From: Geotrypetes seraphini
Lineage: Eukaryota; Chordata; Amphibia; Gymnophiona; Dermophiidae
Direction of reading: 5' to 3'
DNA: 64,000 bases
Assembly: GCF_902459505.1 (NCBI RefSeq)
Contig: NC_047084.1
Location: 315,719,963 to 315,783,962 of the forward strand
Below the pieces are notes generated by a model. The model saw only the letters and a list, made by a program, of their open reading frames with translations, did no database searches and was not told the origin of the DNA. The position numbers and the translations under genes were made by a program. Below, piece after piece: positions 42,881 to 53,581 of this stretch; position 1 is the first letter of the stretch; every line of letters starts with the position of its first letter.

Positions 42881-45079
42881 TCCAATGTAAAATATCTGGA
42901 TCAGTGTGTAGATATCAAACTATGCTGTTGAGGTAACGTAAACCTTCTTAATGAAGGTCTTATGTAAGTCGTTAAATGGATAAAGCGATAGTAGGCCCTT
43001 TAAGGTAAATTAAAATGATTTGTGAATTTATATTAATTTATTGTTGTGTTGTACACCCCAATGTAAGGGCCGATAAAGCCATGTCCCTTCATGTATCGGA
43101 CTTACCTCCCAGATGCTGATTATCGCATTGCCGCTGCTTGTACAGGATTCCAGAGGTCAGCTGATGTGGTCTCTGTGCTCTCGAATGAAGCCAGTGTTGT
43201 ACAGTAGTATACATCGGATCCATGAATCGAAGTCTAAGGGCAGGACCTGTGAATCGAAGTTCCCGCCGAGTGGATGCTGCCCCAATCTCGGGAGATCCTA
43301 TCCTAGGCTAAGCAATTGGACTATCTCATTTGCCCTCTAGCTTAGTGGGGTTAAAATTGCGGGCGGTGCTGAGCTCCAGCTGAGATGTGCGGCCGTAGAA
43401 GCCGCGGTGGTAGCGCCTCTTTGGTGCTGGTGGCTTCTTCGGCACGGCGGCATGGATCGTGACTTGTGCTGTCGAGAAATACTTATAGAATGATACAGTA
43501 AGTACCGGCATAAGGAGAGTGGAACATGATTGTATATCAGCATGTCATGTCAAAGGAAAACAGAGCGGCCTCCAACTAGTGTCTTCCTTGTTTTATGAGG
43601 TAAAGTTATATAGCAGAAATTAATAAGGAAAAAACAGTACATTTGTAGGTTGTCGGCAGTCAAATCCAGTTGCCACAGCTATTCCCTATTGCAAGTTCTA
43701 GTTAAATTCTCGGAAATAAGAAATTTATCACTAAAGATAATTCCCGGAAATAAGAAATTTATAGTTAAAGAAAATTCATTGAATGAAGAAATGTGATGAG
43801 TCCAGTGTCATCGCTGTCTCATTAATTGGAATAACTGGAAAGATAAATGCTTTTAATATTTCTCATCCCAAGGATAAGAATTATCGGATCATTAAAATTA
43901 GCTGATTGGATAGATGGGAAGACTCGAAATAACCCGTGAAGCATAACTTCCTCATCTAGCACAGCCCTGAAGGCAAGGTCTTATATTTTGCCCAGCACAT
44001 TGCAGCCGAGAAGTAGACTCAGGTAGCAATAAGGAAAGCACAGAATGCAGAGAATTACACTCAGATAGCAATAGGGGAATCCGAATGCAGGGAATTGTCA
44101 AGATAATTAAATTTGTCGATCCCTCCCTGCAGAAACCGCAGCGATGGCCGTGCCGAGACATGTGGCCGTGGCTGGCAGCCTCCCGGGTGCCCGGAGCGGT
44201 CACCCGCCATCTGCCTCGTCGGACCCAGGTAGAAATGCAAATGCACTTTTCTATAGTTAAAAGAAAATTAGGACAAGTTCCTGGAGGAACAGCTCATGGC
44301 TGCCACTGAGACCCTGGGCGGGTGCCCAAAGCGGTCAACCGTCATCTGCCTCGTCGGACACAGGTAGATTCCTGGTGTTACGTCCAGACTGAGTCAATAT
44401 CCAATGGTGCATTTCCACAGGTTTTACTCCCTCTGTCCAAAGAAAAGCGCACTACTGTACGCTGTTCTTCGATGGTGTAATCTTGCAAAGGAGCGCCTAT
44501 GTTTCTGACCTCGCGGCTGCCACATGACTAAACTCCGAGTGCTACACCGAGCGTGGATAAACAATCCGACAGGCAACGTGCGAGTACATATGTTCCGGTT
44601 CTTGCGTAATTTAACAATTGCCTTTAATTTTTGATTCGCCCTCGTATTAGTTTGTAGGAAGTAATCAGGGTAAGGATGAACTGAAATTAGTTCAATTGAA
44701 GCTCTGTCCCTTTCTGAGGAAGTTTCAAGCCACACGGTGGCTGTAACAGTTTCAGTTTAATAACATTAGTCATGTTTGGGTTAATTAGCATTTTTGTTAA
44801 ATCTGATTAATGATTAGATTATACGTTCTTTATTTGGGGTAATTAAGACACTGGAGCTCTGTTAAGAAGTATGATTCCTGCATAGTTTATACTGAAGAAG
44901 AGAACACAGAAAGAGAAATGAAGAAAATTAAACATTTGAACATAGAAACATTATTTTTCTCCTAATTCTGTTCAGTTCATCATGGAGAAAATTTTTTTTT
45001 TTTTGAAAATGGTACTATGCTATAATCAGCACGAGTAACTAAGAAATACTGATGCACCAAATAAAAGGACCCCTCTTCC
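42881..45079. other. Interior of the compound element, unassigned
   Basis: A local duplication of about 47 bp (44,185-44,231 and 44,320-44,367, GGGTGCCC...ATCTGCCTCGTCGGA) lies around a CR1-like TTAGGACAAGTTCCTGGAGG fragment. GGCCGTAGAAGC at 43,391 echoes the 69-bp repeat. No convincing gene. Confidence 0.4.
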
Positions 45080-45737
45080 AATTGCTTTTAAGCTCCGAAC
45101 CACACCCGATCCGCAATGGGCCCCCGTCGGGCCATACCGCCGCGTACAACGCCCCAGCCATGGGCCCAGGGCACGGACAGCAACCGTTAGCGGCCGGCCG
45201 TAGTCGGGATGCCACGCGGCCCAGTGCGGCCGCAGGCTGCCATGATGCCTGGTTCGGGGTGGGAGCATGGCAGCTGGGAGGCAGCGACCCCAATCCCCTT
45301 CCCCCACCGCCGGAGTGCTTAGGGAGGGGAAGGACGCTGCTGCAATGGGCCCCGCGTGGCAGGAGACCCCTATCCCTCCTTTCCCCACCGCCGGATTGTT
45401 CAGGGAGGGGAAGGAAGATAGCCACGCATCGCGGGAGGGATGGCGCCAGGGACCGCCGCCTCGCCGCAGCAGGAGATGGGCCGCGCAGCTAAAACCGGCC
45501 GCGTCGGGACGAGCAGTTGGCTGCCGCTCCCGGCGCCCCCGGCAACAGAGGCAAATCCCCCCCTCGCGGCACAGACGGGCCCGCAACGCTGCCCGTGCAG
45601 CAGCCCCCAGCGCTCACACCCGCAGGTCCCCTCACAGCGCCCGGGCCGCTGGGACCCCGAAGCCGCGGCCGTCCCCCCGCCCACCGCAAGGCACAGAGCC
45701 AGAGAGGGCAACAAACGAGGTGAGGAACCCAATGCCT

Positions 45738-45782
<45 letters not shown>

Positions 45783-46125
45783 AGAGTGAGCGGGAAGGAA
45801 GTCGCGTCCGCCCCGTGCGCGCACCCGGACGGAGAGAGCGCACGCAGCAAGAGAGGACACTCGGCGAAAAGGAGCCGCAGACGGGAGCTCCCGGCCACGC
45901 GCCCAGGCCGCCCGTGCAGCGGCCCATCCCCGCCGAGGCCCCCAGCGCCCCCACCCGCCGGTCCACTGGCAACGCCTGGGCCGTCGGGGCCACCAAGACA
46001 CGGCCGCACTCCGCCCACTCCAATGCACAGAGCCAGAGAGAGAACCTCCCTCCGTGGCGACCAGCCACCCAAATCCCTGCAAGCGAAGACGACGGCAAAG
46101 CCCGTTGCTGCCGGCCTGTGCAGTC
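45080..46125. other. GC-rich CpG-dense segment with 42-T tract
   Basis: Composition changes sharply to GC-rich, CpG-dense sequence. Two diverged copies of a block (45,591-45,706 and 45,910-46,040) share GCCCGTGCAGC, CCCAGCGC and CACAGAGCCAGAGAG. A run of 42 T lies between them at 45,740-45,781. It may be a CpG-island-like promoter region for minus-strand transcription, or simply unmethylated repeat. The overlapping long frames on both strands are a composition effect. Confidence 0.5.
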
Positions 46126-46310
46126 GAGGGTGAGCGGGAGGGAAGCCGCGTCCGCCTCATGTGAAGCCGGATCGAAAGGGGCGACCTCCCCTCCGCTCAC
46201 CCTAATCTATCCTACCCCCCCTTCCCCCCCCCCCTGCGCCTAGCCGATTGGCCCCCAAGGCTTCGGCTGATTTGTCATCGCTCCTCCCTAGGTGGTTCGG
46301 AGCTTGTTCT

Positions 46311-46769
46311 TGTTAATTCACAGCCCCAAGTCAATATTTCAATTATAAATCTTTCAATACACATATTTCTGGTGGTTATGGATCATTTCCATTCTACAGT
46401 GAGTTGAGAACGTTTCATGCTGTGGTTGCTACATCAGTGAGGCTGAGCATTTACTGGAAACGGCCTGTAAAGCACATAAGGCTGCACAGTATGAACTTGT
46501 ACTGTTGTGTCCTAGTTAATTAAAAATGTGATATCTTATTGTACTGGCACTTTTATCTTTGGATCTTAGTTTTTTAGAAAACTATATTTTCAGTTAAAAA
46601 TAGAAAAAAAAAGGAAGAAATTTGTCTGTGTAACATTTGTATTTATTTATTTTAATATTTATATTAAACACAGCCTAAATAGTTTACATTCAGGTACTCA
46701 AAACATTTTTTTCTCTCTGCCTGGTGGGCTCACACTTTACCTGATAATCAAAATTTTCTCTGCTTATAG
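46311..46769. other. Unassigned sequence and SINE fragment
   Basis: 46,678-46,757 (GTTTACATTCAGGTACTC, CTGCCTGGTGGGCTCACA) is a reverse-strand SINE body fragment. The remainder is AT-rich and not recognised. Confidence 0.5.
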
Positions 46770-48104
46770 CAGACAAGTCAAACTCTGGCCCGCGGGCCAA
46801 ATCTGGCCTGCGGGGTGTTCAAAATTGGCCCGCCAGACATTTTAAACTTCATAGTAAATCTGGCCCGCCGGCACAAATTGCTGCCGCCGCCGCTGCTCTT
46901 CATTCGCGTCTGCCTTCACCTGGTCTCCTCTTCAAAGCAGCCTGCTGAGGATCGCCGGCCGGCTGTAGCGAACCTCGCAGGCCGCTTTCCAACTCGAAAG
47001 CACGTTCCCTCCGACGTGATCCCATACGTCAGAGGAGGGGCAGGATCGCATCAGAGGGAACGTGCTACTGAGGTGGAGAGCGGCCTGCGAGGTTCGCTAC
47101 AGTCGTCCAGAAATCCTCAGCAGGCTGCTTTGAAGAGGAGACCAAGTGAAGGCAGACGCGAATGAAGAGCAGCAGCGGTGGCAGCAGTTCATGCCAGTGG
47201 GCCAGAAGAGACCAGGAAGCCGGGATGGAGGGAGGGTAGGAACGGTGGGCCTATTCTGAAGGTGAGTCCGGGAAGAAGAAGGGAGGGGGGGAGGGGGAGA
47301 ACATACAGGCCTTCAGGACAGGGACTGGTCCTGGTGTAGAAGTACTTGGAGGGAGAGAAGAAGGGGTCCAGATGTTCATATGCTGGTCTGAGTGGAGAAG
47401 AAATAAAACAGAGGAGAGGGAAGTAACTGAAAGAGAAAGAAGTTGGACACAAGGGATGGTGTGAAGCGGGGGTAGGGATAGAGATACTGGATAGGAGGGT
47501 AGTTGGGAAAAAAATCAGAGCGATGGTGGACCCTGGGGTGGTAGGGAAGGAGGGAGAGATGCTGGATGAAAGTGGATGAAAGGGTAGTTGAGAAAAGGAC
47601 AGATGGTGGATCTGGGGATGGTGGGGGCCCATTACTGCAGCAGCGGATATGGACATGAAAAAAAGGAAAGATGCCAGACCTCCAAGGGAGGGAAGGGAAA
47701 TGAAAGGGGAGGACAGAGATGGAAGATGGATAGTTAGCACGGCAAAAGAAGAAAACGACAAATGGGCAGGGAACCCTAGCAAGCGAGTTATCAAAAGACA
47801 ACCAGAGCATGAGACCAACAAAAGATAGAAAAAAAAAATTATTTTTTGCTTTGTAATTACAATATTTATTTTGTTTACACCACAGAGCTGGAGTGAGGTT
47901 GGAGATGTTGCAACCCTATACTTTACTAAGACTAAGCCTTAGTCACTAAGGGGCCCTTTTATTAAGGTGCGCATTTAGTGCGTGCTAAATCGGTTAGCGT
48001 ACCTTAATTAAATGACCCCTAATTATCTTAATTAAAAATTCAGCCCGCGGCTTAGCCTTTTTTTCGGATTTCGGCCCCTTATGTGATTGAGTTTGACACT
48101 CCTG
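46770..48104. mobile_element. hAT non-autonomous element with internal palindrome
   Basis: The ends CAGACAAGTCAAACTCTGG and GAGTTTGACACTCCTG form the common CAGGGGTGTCAAACTC-type hAT terminus. Flanks GCTTATAG (46762-46769) and GCTTAGAG (48105-48112) match at seven of eight bases. Inside are an inverted repeat of about 125-bp arms centred near 47,020 and a purine-rich module (47,200-47,820) shared with two unrelated-looking elements. Non-coding. A smaller palindrome (AGGGGCCCTTTTATTAAGG against its inverse) lies at 47,950-48,013. Confidence 0.85.
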
Positions 48105-48124
48105 GCTTAGAGTGTGTTTTATAT

Positions 48125-49037
48125 CAGTGTTCTTCAATCTTTTTACACCTGTGAACTGGCGGAAATAAAAGAATAATTTTGTGGACCAGCACCAGTGGTT
48201 GAAGAACACTGGGCTAAGTCGCAGGCCAGACCCTGCCCATCTCCACCCCAGACCCCGCCCCATAATAATACTAATTGCAACACTATTTTTTCCATTCATT
48301 TTTCATATATACACACAATATAATCTTGTTAACAACACATAATAGTTAACCACAAAATTAAACTACACAAAGCACACTGTACATATGCTTCTCAACATTC
48401 ATTCCTACCAGAACACAGATAACCCCTGTGCAAATATGGGACCAAAAACTAAAAGTACTAATATATACAAACAAACCCTAAGATGCAAGACTCTGTATGC
48501 AGTACAACCCCAGAGAAAAACAAATGCATTTCTTCCTGAACAGTGCAAAATACAGACAGCAGATGTAAATTCTCAAAAATGACACAATTCAATTCAATCA
48601 CTCAATTCAAAAATAAAATAATCCCCCCTACCTTTGTTGTCTCCCTCCCTCCATACTGTGCTTTACCTTCTGGGCTGCTCCCGCCTAGTCGTTTTATTCC
48701 GCCCCTGGTGTTATCTTCGGGCCGGCTCCCTGTTCCTTTCTGACGCAGTGCACAAAGCCACGGGCAGCAACTCCTCACACATCCCGCACCTTATCTGGAA
48801 GCCTTCCCTCTGACATTGCGATGTCAGAGAGAAGGCTTCCGGTTCAGGTGCAGGACGCACATAGGAGCCACGGCTTTGTGCACTGTGGCACTGAGGAAGA
48901 GGGAGGCGGCCCGAAGATAACGCCGCATCGATCGCACCACGGCCCGGAGGTTGAAGAACACTGTCTCTGGCCTGATACACATGCAGGCCCTGTGGACAGG
49001 CAAGAAATTTCTGCGGACCGGCGGTTGAAAAACACTG
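48125..49037. mobile_element. hAT-like foldback element
   Basis: The ends CAGTGTTCTTCAATC and GGTTGAAAAACACTG are inverted, with TTTTATAT and CTTTATAT flanking (seven of eight). Inside, GGTTGAAGAACACTG at 48,196-48,210 gives a second, nested end, and an inverted pair at 48,745-48,890 (GTGCACAAAGCCACGG against CCACGGCTTTGTGCAC) forms a hairpin. Confidence 0.7.
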
Positions 49038-49045
49038 CTTTATAT

Positions 49046-49185
49046 AGTTTAATTTTGTGGTTACCATTATGTATTGTTAAGAAGATTATATTGTGTATAT
49101 AAGAAAAATGAATGGCAGAAATTGCATTACAATTAGTACTATTATTAAGGGGGGGGCGGGGTCTGGGGCAGTGCTTGGGCAGGGG
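49046..49185. repeat. Inverted copy of 48,235-48,370 outside the hAT end
   Basis: TAGTTTAATTTTGTGGTTAC through GGGGCGGGGTCTGGGG is the reverse complement, diverged, of sequence just inside the left end of the neighbouring element. It suggests a broken second copy of that element joined tail to tail. Confidence 0.65.
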
Positions 49186-49368
49186 TACTAAAAAAACCAT
49201 GAACTATAAGTTATTGAACTTTAAAACAACTCTATTTATTGAATTTGAGCCCTCTTGGATAACACAGTATCTGTTATCTTGATTTTGTTTTCATGAAAAT
49301 TTGGTGACAGGACTGACAAAAAGCATTGACATGATTTGCATTTTAATAATTCTAATTTTAAAATTCCT

Positions 49369-49492
49369 CCCCCCCTTTAATCAAGCTGCGCTGCTGAGCA
49401 GCGCAAGCTAAATGCCGAACCCATAGGAATAGAATGGTGGCTCGGCATTTAGCTCATGTTGCTCAGCAATGCAGTTTGATAAAAGGGGGGGG
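49369..49492. repeat. Palindromic MITE, about 48-bp arms
   Basis: CCCCTTTAATCAAGCTGCGC...GCTAAATGCCGA pairs with TCGGCATTTAGC...TTTGATAAAAGGGG around the centre CCCATAGGAATAGAATGG. The same design recurs at 57,013-57,145 and partly at 2838 and 4779. Confidence 0.8.
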
Positions 49493-50089
49493 ATGGGGGG
49501 AGGATTAGTTTTCAATTAAAATAAGAAAAATTCAATTTCTTCCCAAATATATACCTGCTTGTGTCACAAGACGTTTCTGAAGTGTTGAAGTGGAAGTATA
49601 GTTTAACCACTGTGGTTCTTTGTAACCCTGAACAAGTCACAAGTCCACAAACAAAAAAACCTAGTCAGCTTACTAGGGACAGAGAAAGTACCTGTAAGTA
49701 ATATATAAACTACTTTAGTTGTACCACAGAAAAGTGGCATTACTCAGTGCATTGTACAAAATGGGCAGGCTGGAGCTTTTTCCATCAAGTTTCACATAAA
49801 ATAGGTGTTTCTGTTGAAATAATTATGGCAATTATAAAGGTAAGCAAATTATTTAGTCAGGAGTGGAGGGATTTTAACATTTATTGTGTAATTGATCGTG
49901 AAGTACAGATATTTCTTTATATTTTGTGTTTTAGAAACACTGTTAAACAAAATTGGTATCCTTGGGTAGGTTAAACTATGGGCAACAGACAAAAGCAACA
50001 CCACATCATATCTGAGCCATCATGACTGCTGTTCATAGGTCACCTGCTAACTCCAGCAAAAAACTTTACCAAGTTGGTTTAGAGGAAGA
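49493..50089. other. Unassigned intron sequence
   Basis: No repeat or coding exon was recognised in this AT-rich stretch. Confidence 0.35.
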
Positions 50090-51288
50090 TCTTGCTTGAT
50101 GAACTTGCTTCACTTCTTCGAGGGAGTAAACAGGCAGATAGTCAAAGGCGACCCGGTCAACATTATATATCTGGATTTTCAGAAGGCGTTCAACAAGGTT
50201 CCGCATGAATGACTACTTTGAAAAATTGCGAGCCATGGAATCGAGGGCGATATACTCACCTGGATTAAAAATTGACTGGCGGATAGGAAACAGAGAGTGG
50301 GGGTAAATGGACAATACTCGGACTGGAAAAGCATCACGAGTGGAGTGCCGCAGGGTTCGGTGCTTGGACCCGTGCTCAACATATTTATAAACGATCTGGA
50401 AATTGGTATGTAGAATGAGGTGATTAAATTTGCAGACGATACGAAGTTATTCCGAGTAGTGAAGACGCAGGAAGATTGCGAACATCTGCAACGCAACATA
50501 AACATGCTTGAGAAATGGGCTGCGACATGACAGATGAGGATCAACGTGGATAAGTGTAAGGTGATGCATGTCGGTAACAAAAATCTTATATACGAATACA
50601 GGATGTCCGGGGCGGTACCTGGAGAGACCCCCCAGGAAAGAGACTTGGGAGTACTTGTCGACAAGTCAAAGAAGCCGTCTGCGTAATGCAAGGGCGAACA
50701 GAATGCTAGAAATGATTAAGGGGATCCCAAACAGATCAGAGAAGGTTATCATGCTGCTGCTGTACACCTTCACCTGGAATACTGTGTCCAGCACTGGTCG
50801 CCGTACATGAAGAAGGACACAACACTACTCAAAAGGGCCCAGAGAAGAGCGACTAAAATGGTTAAAGGGCTAGAGGAGTTGCCGTACAGCGAGAGATTAG
50901 AGAAAAGAAGAGAGAGGGGACATAATCGAAACATTCAAGATACTGAAGGGAATAGACTTAGTAGATAAAAGGTTGTTCACCCTCTCCAAGGTAGGGAGAA
51001 CAAGAGGGCACTCTCTAAAGTTAAAAGGGGATAGATTCCGTACAAACGTAAGTAAGTTCTTCACCCAGAGAGTGGTAGAAAACTGGAACGCTTTTCTGGA
51101 GGCTGTTATAGGGGAAAACACCCTCCAGGGATTCAAACCAAAGTTAGACACGTTCCTGCTGAACCGGAACATAGGCAGGTATGGCTGGTCTCAGTTAGGG
51201 CACTGGTCTTTGACCTAGGGGCCGCCGTGGGAATGGATTGCTGGGCATGATGGACCCAGCAACGGCAATTCTTATGTTCTTTTCACCG
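50090..51288 (+). mobile_element. CR1 LINE, 3' third
   Basis: The translation in changing frames shows LHFFEGVNRQ, an FQKAFNKVPHE-like block near 50,175, the PQGSVLGP region near 50,350, NLQMIRR-type FADDTK near 50,440, then [19 protein letters not shown] (50,840-50,905), GRTRGHSLKLKGDRFRTNVS and NTLQGFKPKLDTFLLNRN. The tail CAATTCTTATGTTCTTT ends at about 51,288. Several frame shifts show it is dead; it is a close relative of the reverse copy at 28,567-29,815. Confidence 0.9.
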
Positions 51289-51299
51289 ATTAAACGTGA

Positions 51300-51720
51300 T
51301 TTGCAATTCATGACGACTCTTTGAAGCTACATTTGAGAAGATAAACTGGTGAGCACTACAACTTTGTGACATCGAGTGTCAGTAATGCTATGGGAAGCAT
51401 TTGTGGCTTCTGGAATTGGTTGCATGTGCATCTAGGAAAAAGGTGAAATGTGCAACAGTGCATGGTTCTTGAAATTCTTGAATCACCAGGTGTGTTGGTC
51501 TGTCAATAGTCTCTTCTATGAAGCAGAACTACATTTGCAGAATGATGGTGTCCCCACCACTGGTCAAAAATGGTGAAAGACTTCATCAGACAACAGGACT
51601 GAAAGACTCTTTACTTGCCACCTCATTTACCTGATCACAACCCTATTGAAAACTTGTAGTTTTTGCTTAAAAGAAAAGTTTGGTAACAGATATTCATTAA
51701 TTCAGTTACCCTGAAGTGTA
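51300..51720 (+). mobile_element. Tc1/mariner transposase relic
   Basis: The decayed reading contains SVMLWEAFVASGIG (compare VMVWGCFSASGTG of Tc1 transposases) near 51,380 and LPDHNPIENL (compare SPDLNPIENLW) near 51,630, in the correct order and spacing. Frames are broken and no terminal repeats were found. Confidence 0.7.
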
Positions 51721-52406
51721 AATCATTTCTCTGGCACTTTAACATTGATAATGAACTGTCAGCCCGGCTTTGTCAATGCCAAACCTCTTTGTACAGTTAA
51801 AGCTCAATCAAGTACTGAAAATGCATGAAAGACCTAAAAAAAAAACCCAAAACCAAAAAAACCCTGACAAATGTTTAGTTGTTTTTCTCCAAAAATTATA
51901 ACAGAATCTAGAATATTTTACTCTTAATCTAATGTTAACTTTGAACTTCTTAGTAGGAAAAGTGATGTTCATAATTTTATGAGCAGTACTTATGCTGAGA
52001 AAACAAAAAGGAAATTACACACAAAACTGGCAGAAGACAAAAGCACAAAAATGGACATTTGGAGGCACATTAGTAGAAGATTGCAAGGAGGAGGAATGCA
52101 AAGTCGATGATTTAAAAGTATGTGTCTATGTCCTGGTAGGATGCAGTGTAAATCATCATTTGTTACAGGAGAAGCAGATATAGATTTTTCTATGCTAATG
52201 TTTCTGAAGTCTCTTCAGTTTTAAGATACAGTGCTAAAGAATACTTTGTGTTTAACTTAATATTCAACGTCTTTCTGCATTTTAAGTGTTGAAATCCTGA
52301 TTTGAGAATGTCTGTATTGGTATTGTGTCATCTACCATGGGGGGATGGAAAAAATTGCATCTGTCTATTGTTGGTGCCATATGTGTACTGATTAAAGGGC
52401 GAGCAG
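51721..52406. other. Unassigned intron sequence
   Basis: A 63-codon plus-strand frame at 51,992-52,183 has no recognisable motif and is not supported by splice sites. Otherwise AT-rich and featureless. Confidence 0.35.
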
Positions 52407-53581
52407 TAGTGCTGCCCGATTCACGATTCGAATCGGTTCACCGATTCACTTTGGGTGAATCGATTTAATACAACAAAAAATCAGCTTCCCGATTCGACTG
52501 ACCCTCCCCCCTCGCCCCCTAAAGCAGGAGCAGCAGTGCTGCTCTTGCTGGTCGGCCACTGGGGAGGGAAGCCGGCCACCAGTGGGAGGCCAGGGGGAAC
52601 ACGCAGGCCTTCTGGGGGCGGGGGGGGGAGCAGTCCTCTGGGGTGGGGGGGGGGTGGGACAGACCTTCAGGGGGAACAGGCAGGCAGGCCTTCAGGGGGG
52701 ACAGGCAGGCAGACCTTCCGAGGTGGGATGCAGGCCTTCAAGGGGGACAGGCAGGCCTTCAGGGGTGGGATGCAGGCCTTTAAGGGGGGGACAAGTCTTC
52801 AAGGGGGGAGACAGGCATTTAAGGGGGAAACAGGCTTTTTAGGGATGGTGGCACAGGCCTTCAGGGGGGACAGACCTTCAGGGGAGGGGGGCCCAAAATA
52901 GAGGAGAGGGAGAGAGATTACACAAGGGATGGTGTGGAGGGGGGATAGAGATACTGGATAGGAGGGTAGTTGGGAAAAGAAAGGGAGAGATGATGGACCC
53001 TGGAGTGGTGGGGAAGGAGGGAGAGATGCTGGATGAAAGGGTAGTTGAGAAAAGGTGGATCTGTGGATGGAGACGAAAAAAAGGAAAGATGCCAGACCTC
53101 CTGGGGAGGGAAGGGAAACGGAAGGGGAGGACAGAGATGGCAGATGGATGGTTAGCATGCAGAAAGAAGAAAGAAGGAGACCCTGGCAAGCAAGTTATCA
53201 GAAGACAACCAGAGCCTGGAACCAACAAGATTTGAATAACGACCAGACAACAAAAGGTAGAAAAAATAATTTTATTTTCTGTTTTGTGATTACAATATGC
53301 CATATTTGAAATGTGTATCCTGCCAGAGCTGCTGTTAGACCGCAAATGTGAGCTAGGATTTAACAGAGAGAGGAAAAGTCCTTTTTGTTTATTTTGTTTA
53401 GACCACAGCGCCAGTGTGGTTAGAAGCCAAAAGGAGTGAAGAAGCTATAAAATAAACCCACCAGGATGTTTGAAAAAAACAAACAAACACCCAATTGGGC
53501 AGGAAAATCGAATCGAATCCTAAAACCAATTCAATAGGCTGAATCGAATCGAAATTTTTTTTCCTGAATTGGGCAGCACTA
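52407..53581. mobile_element. MITE-like element with TAGTGCTGCCC ends
   Basis: The ends TAGTGCTGCCCGATTCACGA and TGAATTGGGCAGCACTA are inverted; subterminal GATTCGAATCG blocks are also mirrored. The inside has a CAGGCCTTCAGGGGGACAGG minisatellite (52,660-52,880) and a purine-rich module (52,865-53,240) shared with 32,395-32,870 (reverse) and 47,200-47,820. No coding capacity. The superfamily is not settled because no clear target duplication is visible. Confidence 0.8.

Larger units (their letters stand above)
39483..46310 (-). mobile_element. Compound element, long unit (A'-interior-B')
   Basis: Block A' (39483-39880) shows no difference from A over 398 bp by eye. Block B' (46126-46310) differs from B by about two substitutions and homopolymer length. 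Between them lie 6.2 kb: a spacer, the 42-bp repeat array (about 40,135-42,880), unassigned sequence (42,900-45,050) and a GC-rich segment (45,080-46,125). No transposase, polymerase or capsid gene was recognised. The ends are CAAATCGTGCACTCAG and GGAGCTTGTTCT on the plus strand; the flanks show no target duplication. Confidence 0.7.

Noticed and set aside
43952-44735. Minus-strand frames of 83-103 codons in the compound element interior
   Set aside because: No recognisable domain and one crosses a CR1-like fragment; too short to support as genes.
45026-46243. Overlapping frames up to 288 codons on both strands
   Set aside because: GC-rich sequence with few stops; frames overlap in all phases, run through the 42-T tract as poly-Phe or poly-Lys, and match nothing known.
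38872-46310. Helitron interpretation of the compound element
   Set aside because: Tandem arrangement and a hairpin-like AGCACTTGGTGCT near one end were tempting, but ends are not TC...CTRR and no A|T insertion or Rep/helicase sequence is visible.
51992-52183. 63-codon Lys/Cys-containing frame
   Set aside because: No motif, no convincing splice sites and no link to neighbouring exons.
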